Assembly: GCA_000435275.1 (NCBI GenBank)
Contig: FR883869.1
Location: forward strand, 66,210 to 130,209
From: Clostridium sp. CAG:557
GTDB taxonomy: Bacteria > Bacillota > Clostridia > Oscillospirales > Acutalibacteraceae
DNA length: 64,000 nt
Reading direction: 5' to 3'
Position numbers and translations under genes: made by a program. Positions 56,598 through 64,000 of the stretch are shown here, piece by piece; the stretch's first letter is position 1, and the number at the start of each line of letters is the position of its first letter. The notes below the pieces were generated by a model. It made no database searches. It saw only the letters and a program-made list of their open reading frames with translations, and was not told where the DNA came from.

Positions 56598-57079
56598 GTA
56601 TTTTTAATGATATTGTAGACAAAATTAAGTCTAATCTTTCTAAAAATGCACAGTTATCTTCTGTTAGGTTTATTGATGCAGACAGAAATGAAACTGTTCC
56701 TAATCCAATTAAAAATACTTATGTATCGTTGGGCATTGGCAACGTTTTTATAAAAGAAGCCGCTTTTAATTCCTACCTTGGATTAAGTAATGCTGGTGAG
56801 CAATTCGGCAATAATGCTGAAATTGATATCGAAATGAAAATTTTTTCTCCTCGCGAAATCGGTGGAAAGCAATGTTACTCAATTTTTTCTAAAATATTTG
56901 AAAACTTATTGTATCAAAAAAAAGATTTAAACATCGAGAACATATCTTGTGGAAAAACAACCTACAACAACGATATTTTTTCATTTGAGCTCGATTGCAA
57001 TATAAAATTAAATGCTTTTCTTGCCTACGAAACTGAGGATATTAACATCAACGAAATTCATGTTGAGAAAAAAGCTTAA
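56594..57079 (+). CDS. Phage tail-completion-type protein
   Basis: A 161-residue protein. A helical start (FNDIVDKIKSNLSKN) leads to a strand-rich body with EIDIEMKIFSPREIGGKQCYSIF. It lies between the head-closure gene and the sheath gene, which is the place of XkdJ-type or tail-completion proteins. I make this call mainly from order. Confidence 0.6.
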   Translation: MSIFNDIVDKIKSNLSKNAQLSSVRFIDADRNETVPNPIKNTYVSLGIGNVFIKEAAFNSYLGLSNAGEQFGNNAEIDIEMKIFSPREIGGKQCYSIFSKIFENLLYQKKDLNIENISCGKTTYNNDIFSFELDCNIKLNAFLAYETEDININEIHVEKKA

Positions 57080-57090
57080 GAGGTGATTTT

Positions 57091-58137
57091 TTGTCTATTA
57101 TAGCAAAACAGAGACCTGGCGTATACTCTGATTATCAAACTTCTGGAATATTATACTCCAAAAAAAGAGGAAAAAGTATCGCAATCGTTGCTAAATCTAG
57201 CGCTGAAGCAAATAAAGTTTACAGTATTCAAAAATTGTCCGACGCACAAACGATCTTCGGCAACAGCAGCATTATGTACTCTATGTGCAAAACTGTTTTC
57301 GAGAATGGCTCAAGCAACATCTTGGCTATTTCTGTCGGGAACTCTGATAAAAATTATACCTCAGCCTTTAAAGTTTTGGAAGAAACCGACGACATAAATG
57401 TAGCAATCTGTGACAGCACAAACGTTACAATTCAGCAATCACTTATGCAAAGCGTTGTTGCCGCTTCTTTAAACAAAAAAGAACGAGTTGGCATCGTTGC
57501 TGCGGATGAAAATCTGACCGAACTTGCCAACTGGGCAAGCTCTTTTAATAATGAAAGGATTCTTTTAGTAGCACAAAACCCAATCAACGTCAATGGAAAT
57601 CTTCTTTCTGGGTGTATTTTAACCGCGGCTGTTGCTGCAATAATTTCGCAGTACACCGACCCTTCTCAATCCTTTAATGGCACCAGTTTTGAGGGTATTT
57701 CAAAACTAAACAAAACTCTTACTGAAGACGAAGTTGATGAATACATAAACAATGGAATTATTCCTTTTGAATTAGTCGCGGGACGTGTGGAAATTATACG
57801 TGCAGTAACTTCTAAAACGACAACCGATGGCGTTTCTGACAAGACCTTTAAAGAAGTCAACACGATTTTAATCATTGATGAAGTTATTAAGTCGATTCGA
57901 GAAATGCTCAGCAAAAATATTTCCATAGCGAAAAATAATATTACCACTAGAAACGCCATAAGCAGCCAGGTAACTGTCAAACTTCAGGAATTTTTAGACG
58001 CCAACATCATCGATGCATATGCTACCCCAAATGTTTATCAATCTAGTGATGACCCTACTGTTTGCATCGTCGAAATTGATTTCACCGTTGCTCAAGGCGT
58101 AAATCAAATTCACATTACGGCCAATATTAACGTTTAA
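57091..58137 (+). CDS. Contractile tail sheath protein
   Basis: A 348-residue sheath protein starting at TTG behind AGAGGTGAT. It begins AKQRPGVYSDYQTSG, the typical RPGxYxxF-like start of XkdK/gpFI sheaths, has the Rossmann-like body (VGIVAADENLTELANWA) and the C-terminal strands VCIVEIDFTVAQGVNQIHITANI that swap between neighbours. It is shorter than PBSX XkdK, so some outer domain is missing. This identifies a myovirus-type contractile tail. Confidence 0.93.
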   Translation: MSIIAKQRPGVYSDYQTSGILYSKKRGKSIAIVAKSSAEANKVYSIQKLSDAQTIFGNSSIMYSMCKTVFENGSSNILAISVGNSDKNYTSAFKVLEETDDINVAICDSTNVTIQQSLMQSVVAASLNKKERVGIVAADENLTELANWASSFNNERILLVAQNPINVNGNLLSGCILTAAVAAIISQYTDPSQSFNGTSFEGISKLNKTLTEDEVDEYINNGIIPFELVAGRVEIIRAVTSKTTTDGVSDKTFKEVNTILIIDEVIKSIREMLSKNISIAKNNITTRNAISSQVTVKLQEFLDANIIDAYATPNVYQSSDDPTVCIVEIDFTVAQGVNQIHITANINV

Positions 58138-58149
58138 AGGAGATTCTTT

Positions 58150-58533
58150 ATGCTGAACATAACTTTTCCTACGAGCAAGGACATCTATCTTGAGGTCAAT
58201 GGGAAAAAATTAGCCGTCGTCGAAAGCTATAAGGCTAAATCTACTTGCAACAGCCAATACATAGAAGCTTTTGGTCAAAGCGAACCTATTGGTACCGTTG
58301 CTGGAAAAATACAGCACACCATAGAATTATCAAGGGTCTACGCCTGCGAAGAAAATCAAAATAATAAAGTCAACTTTTACAATTTGCATAACTTTAACCT
58401 TGTTATTGTAAAACCAGGCAGAAAAATTATTTACTCCGGTTGCGAGTGGACCGGTATAAATGAATCTGCTTCGATTAATAGTTCTGTGCTCGAAAACGTA
58501 ACTTTGATTGCTGCTAAACGGTTGGAGGTTTAA
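58150..58533 (+). CDS. Tail tube protein
   Basis: A 127-residue protein of the XkdM-like tail tube family: TFPTSKDIYLEVNGKKLAVVES at the start, GQSEPIGTVAGKIQHTIELSRV in the middle, and GCEWTGINESASINSSVLENVTLIAAKR at the end (given in part). These fit the tube fold that lines the sheath. AAAGGAGAT precedes the ATG. Confidence 0.88.
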   Translation: MLNITFPTSKDIYLEVNGKKLAVVESYKAKSTCNSQYIEAFGQSEPIGTVAGKIQHTIELSRVYACEENQNNKVNFYNLHNFNLVIVKPGRKIIYSGCEWTGINESASINSSVLENVTLIAAKRLEV

Positions 58534-58535
58534 AT

Positions 58536-58928
58536 ATGAGAAAAAACGTCAAACCTTTTGAGGTATTTAAAGGAAAAATTAGGCGGCAAATTAGCCTGTT
58601 AAAAAACAAAAAAGCTTACATAAATTTACTCTCCGTCTACGATATGCTTCTTTGCGAAAGGCTAGCTCAAACTTTGGTTTTAAAGCTAATCAATGATGGC
58701 TTTGAACGAACTCAAGCCAAAACTGTGGCCGAAAATGCTTGCTTGTGTTTAATGTGCTTGACTGATTACAATTCTTGTCCAGTTTTTGATAATACATCAG
58801 AGTTGATAAACACATTGACTGCCGAAGATATGCTGTGTGTAGTTAAAGAATATTCATCACTTCGCAAAGATTATTTAGGATTCGATGTTTTAAATGACGT
58901 CGAAATTGAAAAAGTAAAAAAAAATTAA
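58536..58928 (+). CDS. Tail assembly chaperone (gpG-like)
   Basis: A 130-residue helical protein that follows the tube gene, in the place of XkdN/gpG. It ends KVKKN then TAA. The last codons are GTA AAA AAA AAT TAA, with nine A residues (58916-58924), and the -1 frame is open beyond the stop for another 71 codons. The short form should be the main product. Confidence 0.85.
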   Translation: MRKNVKPFEVFKGKIRRQISLLKNKKAYINLLSVYDMLLCERLAQTLVLKLINDGFERTQAKTVAENACLCLMCLTDYNSCPVFDNTSELINTLTAEDMLCVVKEYSSLRKDYLGFDVLNDVEIEKVKKN

Positions 58929-59137
58929 ATTCTCCCTTCGAAAGAATTCGTTGGGAGATTCTTAAAAAATTCAACAAATTGCCAAATGACCCTGTTGTTA
59001 TGGGCATGACAGAATTTGATTATTTATATTGTTACGCGCACATGATTCTCGATGAGGATACGTCTCACTATGAAGAATATGCTTTTAATGAAAATTTTAA
59101 TCTTGACGAATGCAAAAGAAAGTGCGGTGAATATTGA
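58922..59137 (+). CDS. -1 frameshift extension of the tail assembly chaperone (gpGT-like)
   Basis: In the -1 frame after the A-run, 71 codons (KLNSPFERIRWEILKKFN, then DPVVMGMTEFDYLYCYAHMI, then ESLDECKRKCGEY-type end) continue without stop to TGA at 59137, and no start codon with a ribosome site serves it. Slippage of A AAA AAA in the zero frame (58916-58922) would fuse it to the gpG-like protein. This is the rule for tail-assembly chaperones of lambda and PBSX types. The product name is inferred. Confidence 0.8.
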   Translation, partial: KLNSPFERIRWEILKKFNKLPNDPVVMGMTEFDYLYCYAHMILDEDTSHYEEYAFNENFNLDECKRKCGEY

Positions 59138-59430
59138 TGCAGATATTTGATGAAATATTAAAACAATATATGCAATTAGTTTCGATAAACAGTCAATATA
59201 AACGCAATTTGCAAAGCTTAAATTTTAATAAGAGTTTACTTTCTGTCGAAAACGATGCGGAAATTATAACATCAAACACAACTTTAGATACGCAGCCTAA
59301 AACCACTGAAATCTATTATAACTACAATGAAAACTTAAGTAATATCAAAGATTTTTATGAAAAAATGGAGTTTGATGCTCGGCGTTACAACAGAAATTTT
59401 GACTCTCAGACTGGAGCTTTTTTGTTATGA
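59137..59430 (+). CDS. Short protein in the tape-measure slot, unknown
   Basis: A 97-residue protein, taking ATG at 59137 which overlaps the preceding TGA. It has a helical start (FDEILKQYMQLVSINSQYKRN), a Thr-rich middle and a charged C-terminus (FYEKMEFDARRYNRNFD). In PBSX and similar phages a tape-measure protein of several hundred residues stands here. This one has no long helical repeats and no hydrophobic segment. It overlaps the LysM gene by ATGA. Function unknown; it might be a remnant or a different small tail protein. Confidence 0.7.
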   Translation: MQIFDEILKQYMQLVSINSQYKRNLQSLNFNKSLLSVENDAEIITSNTTLDTQPKTTEIYYNYNENLSNIKDFYEKMEFDARRYNRNFDSQTGAFLL

Positions 59431-59951
59431 ATTTAAACGTTATGAAATTTAAAAATTATGTTTGGCCCCACAATCCGTCAACGATAAATATTTCTGTAAA
59501 GAGAGACTTGAAAGAGGTTTTTATACCTTTTAAGGGAAGCATTATTCAGGATTACGGCAGAGAAAAAAGAATTGTGTCTGGAAGCGGGCAGTTTTTCGGC
59601 AATGATTGCATTGAACAATTTGATTCGTTATTTTTCGTATTTAAGCAAGGTGGCAGAGGTTTTCTTTCTTTGCCGGGAATGGATTCATTTTTGGCTGTTT
59701 TTAAAGAGCTTAAATTGGTCGGAAATTCTATGCCAAATATTTTAACTTACAATTTTGAATTTTGGGAAGAACTTTCATCTGAACTAGCAAATTGGGATTT
59801 GCGCGAAGATTCTTACACTGTTTTAGATGGAGATACTTTATGGAGTATCTCGTCGAGATTTGAAATTCCTATTGAAACACTCTTATCACTTAATCCCAAC
59901 ATTAAAAATCCTAATCAGCTCATTCCCGGTGAGAAGGTGAAACTGCAATGA
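59427..59951 (+). CDS. Baseplate protein with C-terminal LysM domain (XkdP-like)
   Basis: A 174-residue protein. Residues 1-115 are strand-rich with YVWPHNPSTINISVKRDL near 11-28 and FVFKQGGRGFLSLPG near 70-84. Residues 128-174 are a LysM fold: YTVLDGDTLWSISSRFEIP, then TLLSLNPNIKNPNQLIPGEKV. XkdP-type tail proteins join tail tip to baseplate and use LysM to touch peptidoglycan. The gene overlaps both neighbours by four bases. Confidence 0.88.
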   Translation: MNLNVMKFKNYVWPHNPSTINISVKRDLKEVFIPFKGSIIQDYGREKRIVSGSGQFFGNDCIEQFDSLFFVFKQGGRGFLSLPGMDSFLAVFKELKLVGNSMPNILTYNFEFWEELSSELANWDLREDSYTVLDGDTLWSISSRFEIPIETLLSLNPNIKNPNQLIPGEKVKLQ

Positions 59952-60895
59952 CATACATAGTTACGACTGTTTCCGGGCAAAAAATCGATTTGGGTGCGGC
60001 TTACAGCATACAGATAAATAAGTCTAAAGAGGCTCCTGCAGATACTTTATTCGCAATTTTTTTTAGCCAAAAAATTCACCCTGAATATAAACTTATTGAT
60101 GTTTATACTAGTGAAAATCAGTTATTTTTCTCTGGGGTTGTAGATGAACAAAAATTTGAAGTGGCTGAAAATGGTTGTTTTTTTACAATAAAATCTAGAA
60201 GCAAAGCCGCTTATTTAATCGATAACGAAGCTTGCGCTCAAGTCTACAAACGTCCATCGCTAGATATCATTTTTAAACGGCACATTAAACCTTATGGATT
60301 TTCATCAATTAGCGGAAATAATTCAACGTTCAATGCGACTATGGAAGTTGATAAGGGCATGAGTGAATGGGATGTTCTGGAGCAATTTTGCAGTTCGTGT
60401 CTGGGCACTTTTCCGCTAGTAAACGCAGACGGTTCAATTGACGCTTCAGGTCAAACTGAAAACAAAAAAATTTTATTTTCTAACTCCGGTAGTGGCATAA
60501 ATTATAGCTATTTAAGCCAAAAGTACAATCGATATAAATTAATTTCGGAAATCACCGTTTGTGAACCTTACTCGGCTGTTTATGCTGGTAAAGTTAAAGA
60601 TAATGAGTTAATAAACAATGGAATTTGTCGAAAAAAATTTATTACTATGTCCGAAGATACCTCTTCTGCAAAAAAAATCTCTGTTGACACTGCAAAACAG
60701 ATGATTTTAGATTCAAAAAAGAAGTTTAATGAAATTGTAATTAAATGTCCAGGTGCAATTCGTTCCAATATTGGGAAAAAATGCCAGATAAGTGATTCTA
60801 TACTAGGTAATTTATCAAATTTGATTGTATACGAGATCGAGTATACTTTAAACAAAAACGGCGAATTTACAGTATTTACATTATTGGAGGCTTGA
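59948..60895 (+). CDS. Baseplate hub protein (XkdQ-like)
   Basis: A 315-residue protein that resembles XkdQ/gp27-type hub proteins: VTTVSGQKIDLGAAYSIQI, then LIDVYTSENQLFFSGVVDEQKF, then a helical insert with MEVDKGMSEWDVLEQFCSSCLGTFPLVNADGSI and a final beta-domain (cited in part). These form the central ring of the baseplate. Overlaps the LysM gene by four bases. Confidence 0.82.
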   Translation: MTYIVTTVSGQKIDLGAAYSIQINKSKEAPADTLFAIFFSQKIHPEYKLIDVYTSENQLFFSGVVDEQKFEVAENGCFFTIKSRSKAAYLIDNEACAQVYKRPSLDIIFKRHIKPYGFSSISGNNSTFNATMEVDKGMSEWDVLEQFCSSCLGTFPLVNADGSIDASGQTENKKILFSNSGSGINYSYLSQKYNRYKLISEITVCEPYSAVYAGKVKDNELINNGICRKKFITMSEDTSSAKKISVDTAKQMILDSKKKFNEIVIKCPGAIRSNIGKKCQISDSILGNLSNLIVYEIEYTLNKNGEFTVFTLLEA

Positions 60896-60897
60896 AT

Positions 60898-61233
60898 ATG
60901 TGGATATCAAAACAAATAAGCAACGCCTGCAAATTGCTGAAAAATGCAAAAATAGGCAAAGTTACGTCAACACAGGGAAATACCGTTACGGTTCAGGCTG
61001 AACAAGAACATCGAGAAATTAAAAATGCCGCTCCTTTTGGAATAATCTCCGTTCCGCCCGTAGGCGCTAAAGCTGTTGTTACGCCAACCGAGCAAGGATT
61101 TATTTACACCGGAGTAATCGGACAAAATGCTGAACTTGAGCCTGGCGAACTGATGTTGTATTCAAGTGGTGGAGCAAATATTGTTTTAAAGAATGACGGT
61201 CAGGTTTTAATAAACGGCACGTCAATAGAGTAG
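60898..61233 (+). CDS. Baseplate spike/assembly protein (gpV/gp45-like)
   Basis: A 111-residue protein from ATG at 60898, seven bases after GGAGG; a TTG at 60892 lies too close to that site. It has an OB-fold-like body (IGKVTSTQGNTVTVQAEQEH) and then short repeating strands ELMLYSSGGANIVLKNDGQVLINGTSI, the small beta-spike of gp45/gpV proteins. It should sharpen the tail tip. Confidence 0.8.
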   Translation: MWISKQISNACKLLKNAKIGKVTSTQGNTVTVQAEQEHREIKNAAPFGIISVPPVGAKAVVTPTEQGFIYTGVIGQNAELEPGELMLYSSGGANIVLKNDGQVLINGTSIE

Positions 61234-61243
61234 AGGTGATATT

Positions 61244-61591
61244 TTGGACACAGCTATCAGCAATGGAGATTTTATTTGCGATTCAAAAGGCATTCCCGTT
61301 GAGCTGACCGGATATGATGAGCTTTTGCAACGAGTTCTGATACGGTTGACGGTTAAAAAAGGCAGTTTTATTTATGACACTTCACTCGGAAGCAGATTAT
61401 ACACATTAAAGTCAACTGATGGAAACTTAAAAGAACGTGCGCTGTCCTTGGTTAGAGAAGCTTTAGTCGACATTAGTGAAGTTATCGTTGATGACGTTTT
61501 CACAACTTGGACAAACGACGGTGAAAACTTGGAATTAACTGTAGTTTTGTCGATAAACAACGAAGAGAAAGATGTGGTGATAACAATATAA
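61244..61591 (+). CDS. Baseplate wedge protein (XkdS/gp25-like)
   Basis: A 115-residue protein starting at TTG behind AGAGGTGAT. LLQRVLIRLTVKKGSFIYDTSLGSRLYTLKS near residues 29-59 (given in part) is the DUF2634/gp25-type baseplate pattern. Its stop overlaps the start of the baseplate J gene (TAATG). Confidence 0.85.
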   Translation: MDTAISNGDFICDSKGIPVELTGYDELLQRVLIRLTVKKGSFIYDTSLGSRLYTLKSTDGNLKERALSLVREALVDISEVIVDDVFTTWTNDGENLELTVVLSINNEEKDVVITI

Positions 61592-62652
61592 TGGAAAGTT
61601 ATGAAGAAATTTTGGAAAGAATGAAAAATAAATTTACAGAATTAAGCGGTTCCAATGTAAATGACGACTCTGACATTGGAATTAGAATGAAAGTTCTGGC
61701 TGGCGAAATATTTTCATTACAAAACAACGTAAACTGGTTAAAAAACCAAATGTTTGCTCAAACTGCCGTCGGTGAGCAACTCGATTATCTAGCTCTTGAA
61801 CGCGGAATTTATAGAAAATCAGCAGTTAATTCCAGTGGTACGATAAAATTTATGCGAGAGGTTGCTCTTGATTATGATTTAGAAATTCCAACAGGCACAA
61901 TCTGTGCAACAAATGGAATAAATTCTATAAGAGTTAAAACTATCGAAGATACTGTTCTTCGCGCCGGAGAACTATCGGTTGCAGTGGCCGCACAGTCAGA
62001 AATCGGCGGTGCTTCGCAAAATGTCGGTATCGGATCTATTAAAATTATGATAACTCCTCCAGCTGGAATAACTTCTGTAACAAACGAGGTCGCTTTCGTT
62101 GGCGGCATTGACGCTGAAAGTGATGAAGAATTGCGAGAAAGACTTATCGACAGCTATAAAAATATTTCAAACGGAACAAATAGCGCATTTTATAAAGCTC
62201 ACGTTTTAAAATACGATGGAATATACTCTGCAAGTGTAGTGGCAAAAGAGCGCGGTGTTGGAACTGTTGATATTTACGTTGCTGCAAAAGGTGGCGTTCC
62301 GAGTGACAACCTTGTGTCTGAGATTCAAAATGAGATTAGTGCAATAAGAGAGTTAAATGTTGACGTAAAAGTGAATAAAGCAACAACTGTAGAAATTTCT
62401 GTCGCAGTGGACGTAACTGTAAAAACAGGATACAGTTTTGACGAGATAAAAGCACAATGCAATACTAAAATAACAGAATATTTTAATTCACTTAAAATAG
62501 GCGAACCGTTTCTTATCGCAGCACTTGGTAGCGTAATTTATAGCGTACCTGGAGTTGAAAATTATTATATTTTATCGAGCGTTACCACTGATAGATACAT
62601 AACAGAAAAACAACTTGCAGTAAAAGGCTCTGTACAGATTTCAAAGAGGTGA
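61591..62652 (+). CDS. Baseplate J-like protein (XkdT-like)
   Basis: A 353-residue baseplate protein. It starts MESYEEILERMKNKFTELSG and has GEIFSLQNNVNWLKNQMFAQTAVGEQLDYLALERGI near 31-66 (cited in part), then GGIDAESDEELRERLIDSYKN near 168-188, the gpJ/XkdT pattern. It links hub and tail fibres. Length normal. Confidence 0.93.
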   Translation: MESYEEILERMKNKFTELSGSNVNDDSDIGIRMKVLAGEIFSLQNNVNWLKNQMFAQTAVGEQLDYLALERGIYRKSAVNSSGTIKFMREVALDYDLEIPTGTICATNGINSIRVKTIEDTVLRAGELSVAVAAQSEIGGASQNVGIGSIKIMITPPAGITSVTNEVAFVGGIDAESDEELRERLIDSYKNISNGTNSAFYKAHVLKYDGIYSASVVAKERGVGTVDIYVAAKGGVPSDNLVSEIQNEISAIRELNVDVKVNKATTVEISVAVDVTVKTGYSFDEIKAQCNTKITEYFNSLKIGEPFLIAALGSVIYSVPGVENYYILSSVTTDRYITEKQLAVKGSVQISKR

Positions 62653-62662
62653 AAATTTTATA

Positions 62663-63235
62663 ATGACTTCACTCAACTCTTTAAAACAAAAACTTCGCCC
62701 GCTGGGATTTTACAATCTTAATGATAACAGTTTAATTAGCGCTGAATTATCTGCTTACTCTGTCGCTTTAGATTCAATTGAATCTATGCTTTCTGAAATG
62801 GAAAAAGAACGATTCATCGCTACCGCAACAACTTATGGTTTAAGTATGAGAGAATTGACATTTGGCGTGGAACAAAGCGAAAAGCCAACCGAATCCAGAA
62901 GGAATATGCTCTTGTACAGATACGCAATTAATTCTGAAGACTTTAATGAAAGCAGTATAAAAAAAGTAATGGAAAACGTCGGTATAAACGGGTACATAAT
63001 CGAGGTTCCGGATAAAAATATCATTTATATAAACTGCTTAAGTTTAGATGACCCTTCAGCAGACAAAAGCTATATAAAAAGCATGGTAGAAGAGTTTTTG
63101 CCGGCACATCTTGATTGTATTTTTGATTTTAGAAATCTTCAGTGGAACACAATTGACGGAAAAAATAATACTTTTAACACAATTGATAGCAAAAATTTAA
63201 CTTGGGACGAGATAGATACTTTTGACGAAATATAA
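62663..63235 (+). CDS. Tail protein (XkdU/DUF2313-like)
   Basis: A 190-residue protein. LKQKLRPLGFYNLNDNSLISAEL at the start (given in part), then EKERFIATATTYGLSMRELTFG and a C-terminal WNTIDGKNNTFNTIDSKNLTWDEIDTFD repeat with three WxxID/FNTID-like units. The first two segments fit DUF2313/YmfQ-type tail proteins that follow baseplate J. Confidence 0.85.
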   Translation: MTSLNSLKQKLRPLGFYNLNDNSLISAELSAYSVALDSIESMLSEMEKERFIATATTYGLSMRELTFGVEQSEKPTESRRNMLLYRYAINSEDFNESSIKKVMENVGINGYIIEVPDKNIIYINCLSLDDPSADKSYIKSMVEEFLPAHLDCIFDFRNLQWNTIDGKNNTFNTIDSKNLTWDEIDTFDEI

Positions 63236-63247
63236 GGAGGAACAAAT

Positions 63248-63721
63248 ATGCCTACAGAAAATAAAACCGCGAATTTAGGCTTAAACAGTTGGCTTGGTAC
63301 AGATAAACCCCAGCGCGCCGATTTTGTAGAGGATAATATAATAATCGATACAGCGATAACTAATCACTTAAACGATTTCGACCTGCATTTTTCTAGCGAC
63401 GACCGAACTTTGTTAAAAAATCCATTTAAAATCGGTGTTTTCGCCGGGAATGGCTCTTCCAGCCAAGATATTACATTTGATTTTTATCCACGCATTGTGT
63501 TTGTGTTTTTAAGGAATGCGCCCTTTACAGAGTATAATTCATCAAATGGATATACAAAAGTCAATGCCGCTGTTGTTGCCTCTAACGGTGGTGGCGGAAC
63601 GACTGGTGCTTCTTTGTTTTTAGACACTTTAACTGTTTCACAAAGTACAAGCGCAAGCAATGGCCGATTTAAAAATTTAAATGCGAATGGTTCTCAATAC
63701 TTTTATATCGCATTCAAATAA
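63248..63721 (+). CDS. Short tail fibre protein
   Basis: A 157-residue protein. NLGLNSWLGTDKPQRADFVEDN near residues 9-30 is the conserved N-terminus of PBSX-type tail fibres that plugs into the baseplate. The rest is a short strand-rich tip with FDFYPRIVFVFLRNAPF. It is far shorter than most host-recognition fibres, which may limit its range. Strong AAGGAGG before the ATG. It is the last gene of the block. Confidence 0.82.
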   Translation: MPTENKTANLGLNSWLGTDKPQRADFVEDNIIIDTAITNHLNDFDLHFSSDDRTLLKNPFKIGVFAGNGSSSQDITFDFYPRIVFVFLRNAPFTEYNSSNGYTKVNAAVVASNGGGGTTGASLFLDTLTVSQSTSASNGRFKNLNANGSQYFYIAFK

Positions 63722-63758
63722 AAAGAACCCTACATATTTTGTAGGGTTCTTTTTATTA
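63722..63758. terminator. Bidirectional terminator closing the phage block
   Basis: AAAGAACCCTACA pairs with TGTAGGGTTCTTT and is followed by T residues. It lies between the tail fibre gene and the convergent truncated gene. Confidence 0.9.
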
Positions 63759-63764
63759 TATAAA

Positions 63765-64000
63765 TTATCCAACACCTAAATCTGTATTGTTCAACAAAAT
63801 TTCTATTGATTGCTCATTTTTTATTTTAGGATACAACTTCTCATTAAACCACGTTATAAGGGTTTCGTCTCTTTTTATGTCGGTAGAATTCTCTACAAAA
63901 ACGTTTACACTTGTGTACTCAAAATATTTACGGGCAATATTTATGTCTTTTATTATATCATCGCGAGTCTGCCCAACAAATCCAATTAGCAAGCATATTC
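63765..64000 (-). CDS. C-terminal part of a possible radical SAM protein (truncated by window)
   Basis: A leftward frame of 75 or more codons that remains open to the window edge. LIGFVGQTRDDIIKDINIARKYF resembles the helix after the strand that carries the third radical SAM motif, and the tail ENSTDIKRDETLITWFNEKL fits a non-catalytic C-terminal end. The cluster-binding CxxxCxxC would lie outside the window, so this call is weak. It is not clearly part of the phage block. Confidence 0.4.
   Translation of the reverse strand, partial: ICLLIGFVGQTRDDIIKDINIARKYFEYTSVNVFVENSTDIKRDETLITWFNEKLYPKIKNEQSIEILLNNTDLGVG

Noticed and set aside
61372..61560. Minus-strand frame inside the baseplate gene
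   Set aside because: It is a shadow of the XkdS-like gene without a start signal.

Overview
The window looks like a chromosomal segment of a low-GC, endospore-forming Firmicute of the Clostridia class. The signs are AT-rich DNA with strong GGAGG ribosome sites and several TTG starts, sporulation genes (spmA/spmB, spoVAD, a GerQ-like coat protein, an AbrB-type regulator), a CIRCE-controlled groES-groEL pair, class B sortase with an LPKTG surface protein, a dockerin-like module and a Zn-dependent phospholipase C homologue. This is inference from gene content; no rRNA or tRNA was recognised and no species can be named.

Layout. 0-9.3 kb: membrane protein, AbrB-like regulator, spmA-spmB, a coiled-coil membrane protein, an orphan Nif11-type RiPP precursor behind its own strong promoter, a GldA/F/G-like ABC transporter operon with a DUF4340 protein, exonuclease III, a GC-rich nested palindrome (8544-8680) and a GerQ-like protein. 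9.5-15.2 kb: secreted dockerin-like protein, a stand-alone CARF plus DUF1887 nuclease (Card1-like), small membrane or secreted proteins, and a zinc phospholipase C homologue. 15.5-18.8 kb: groEL, groES, spoVAD. 18.8-29.7 kb: two YbhN-type membrane proteins around a glycosyltransferase, a VanW protein, a sensor-MFS fusion next to a COG2984 binding protein, and sortase B with an LPKTG protein. 29.9-38.9 kb: one long leftward operon (rfbF-rfbG-rfbH-gtrA-reductase-TPP enzyme-aldolase-HAD-gtrB-like) that appears to make a CDP-3,6-dideoxyhexose, possibly carrying a carbon branch as in yersiniose, and to export it on a lipid carrier. 39-41.9 kb: rsmA, a dCMP deaminase, a FUSC-type protein and galU.

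41.9-50.3 kb is a graveyard: two decayed copies of one IS5-like element in opposite orientation, two pieces of IS110-type transposase (one with a structured leader that could be a bridge-RNA relic), an intact excisionase-like gene, and an integrase gene broken by stops and by an inversion. 50.9-63.7 kb is, by contrast, an intact one-directional block of PBSX-like contractile-tail phage genes from terminase to tail fibre. It includes a probable -1 frameshift in the tail-assembly chaperone. It has no recognisable tape-measure protein (only 97 codons in that slot), no lysis genes, no replication genes and no working integrase in view. The window ends in a truncated leftward gene that may be a radical SAM protein.

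The best candidates for something undescribed are the phage-like block without a tape measure, the branched CDP-sugar operon, the orphan CARF nuclease with a Ser in place of the usual catalytic Glu, the orphan Nif11 peptide, and the sensor-MFS/binding-protein pair.
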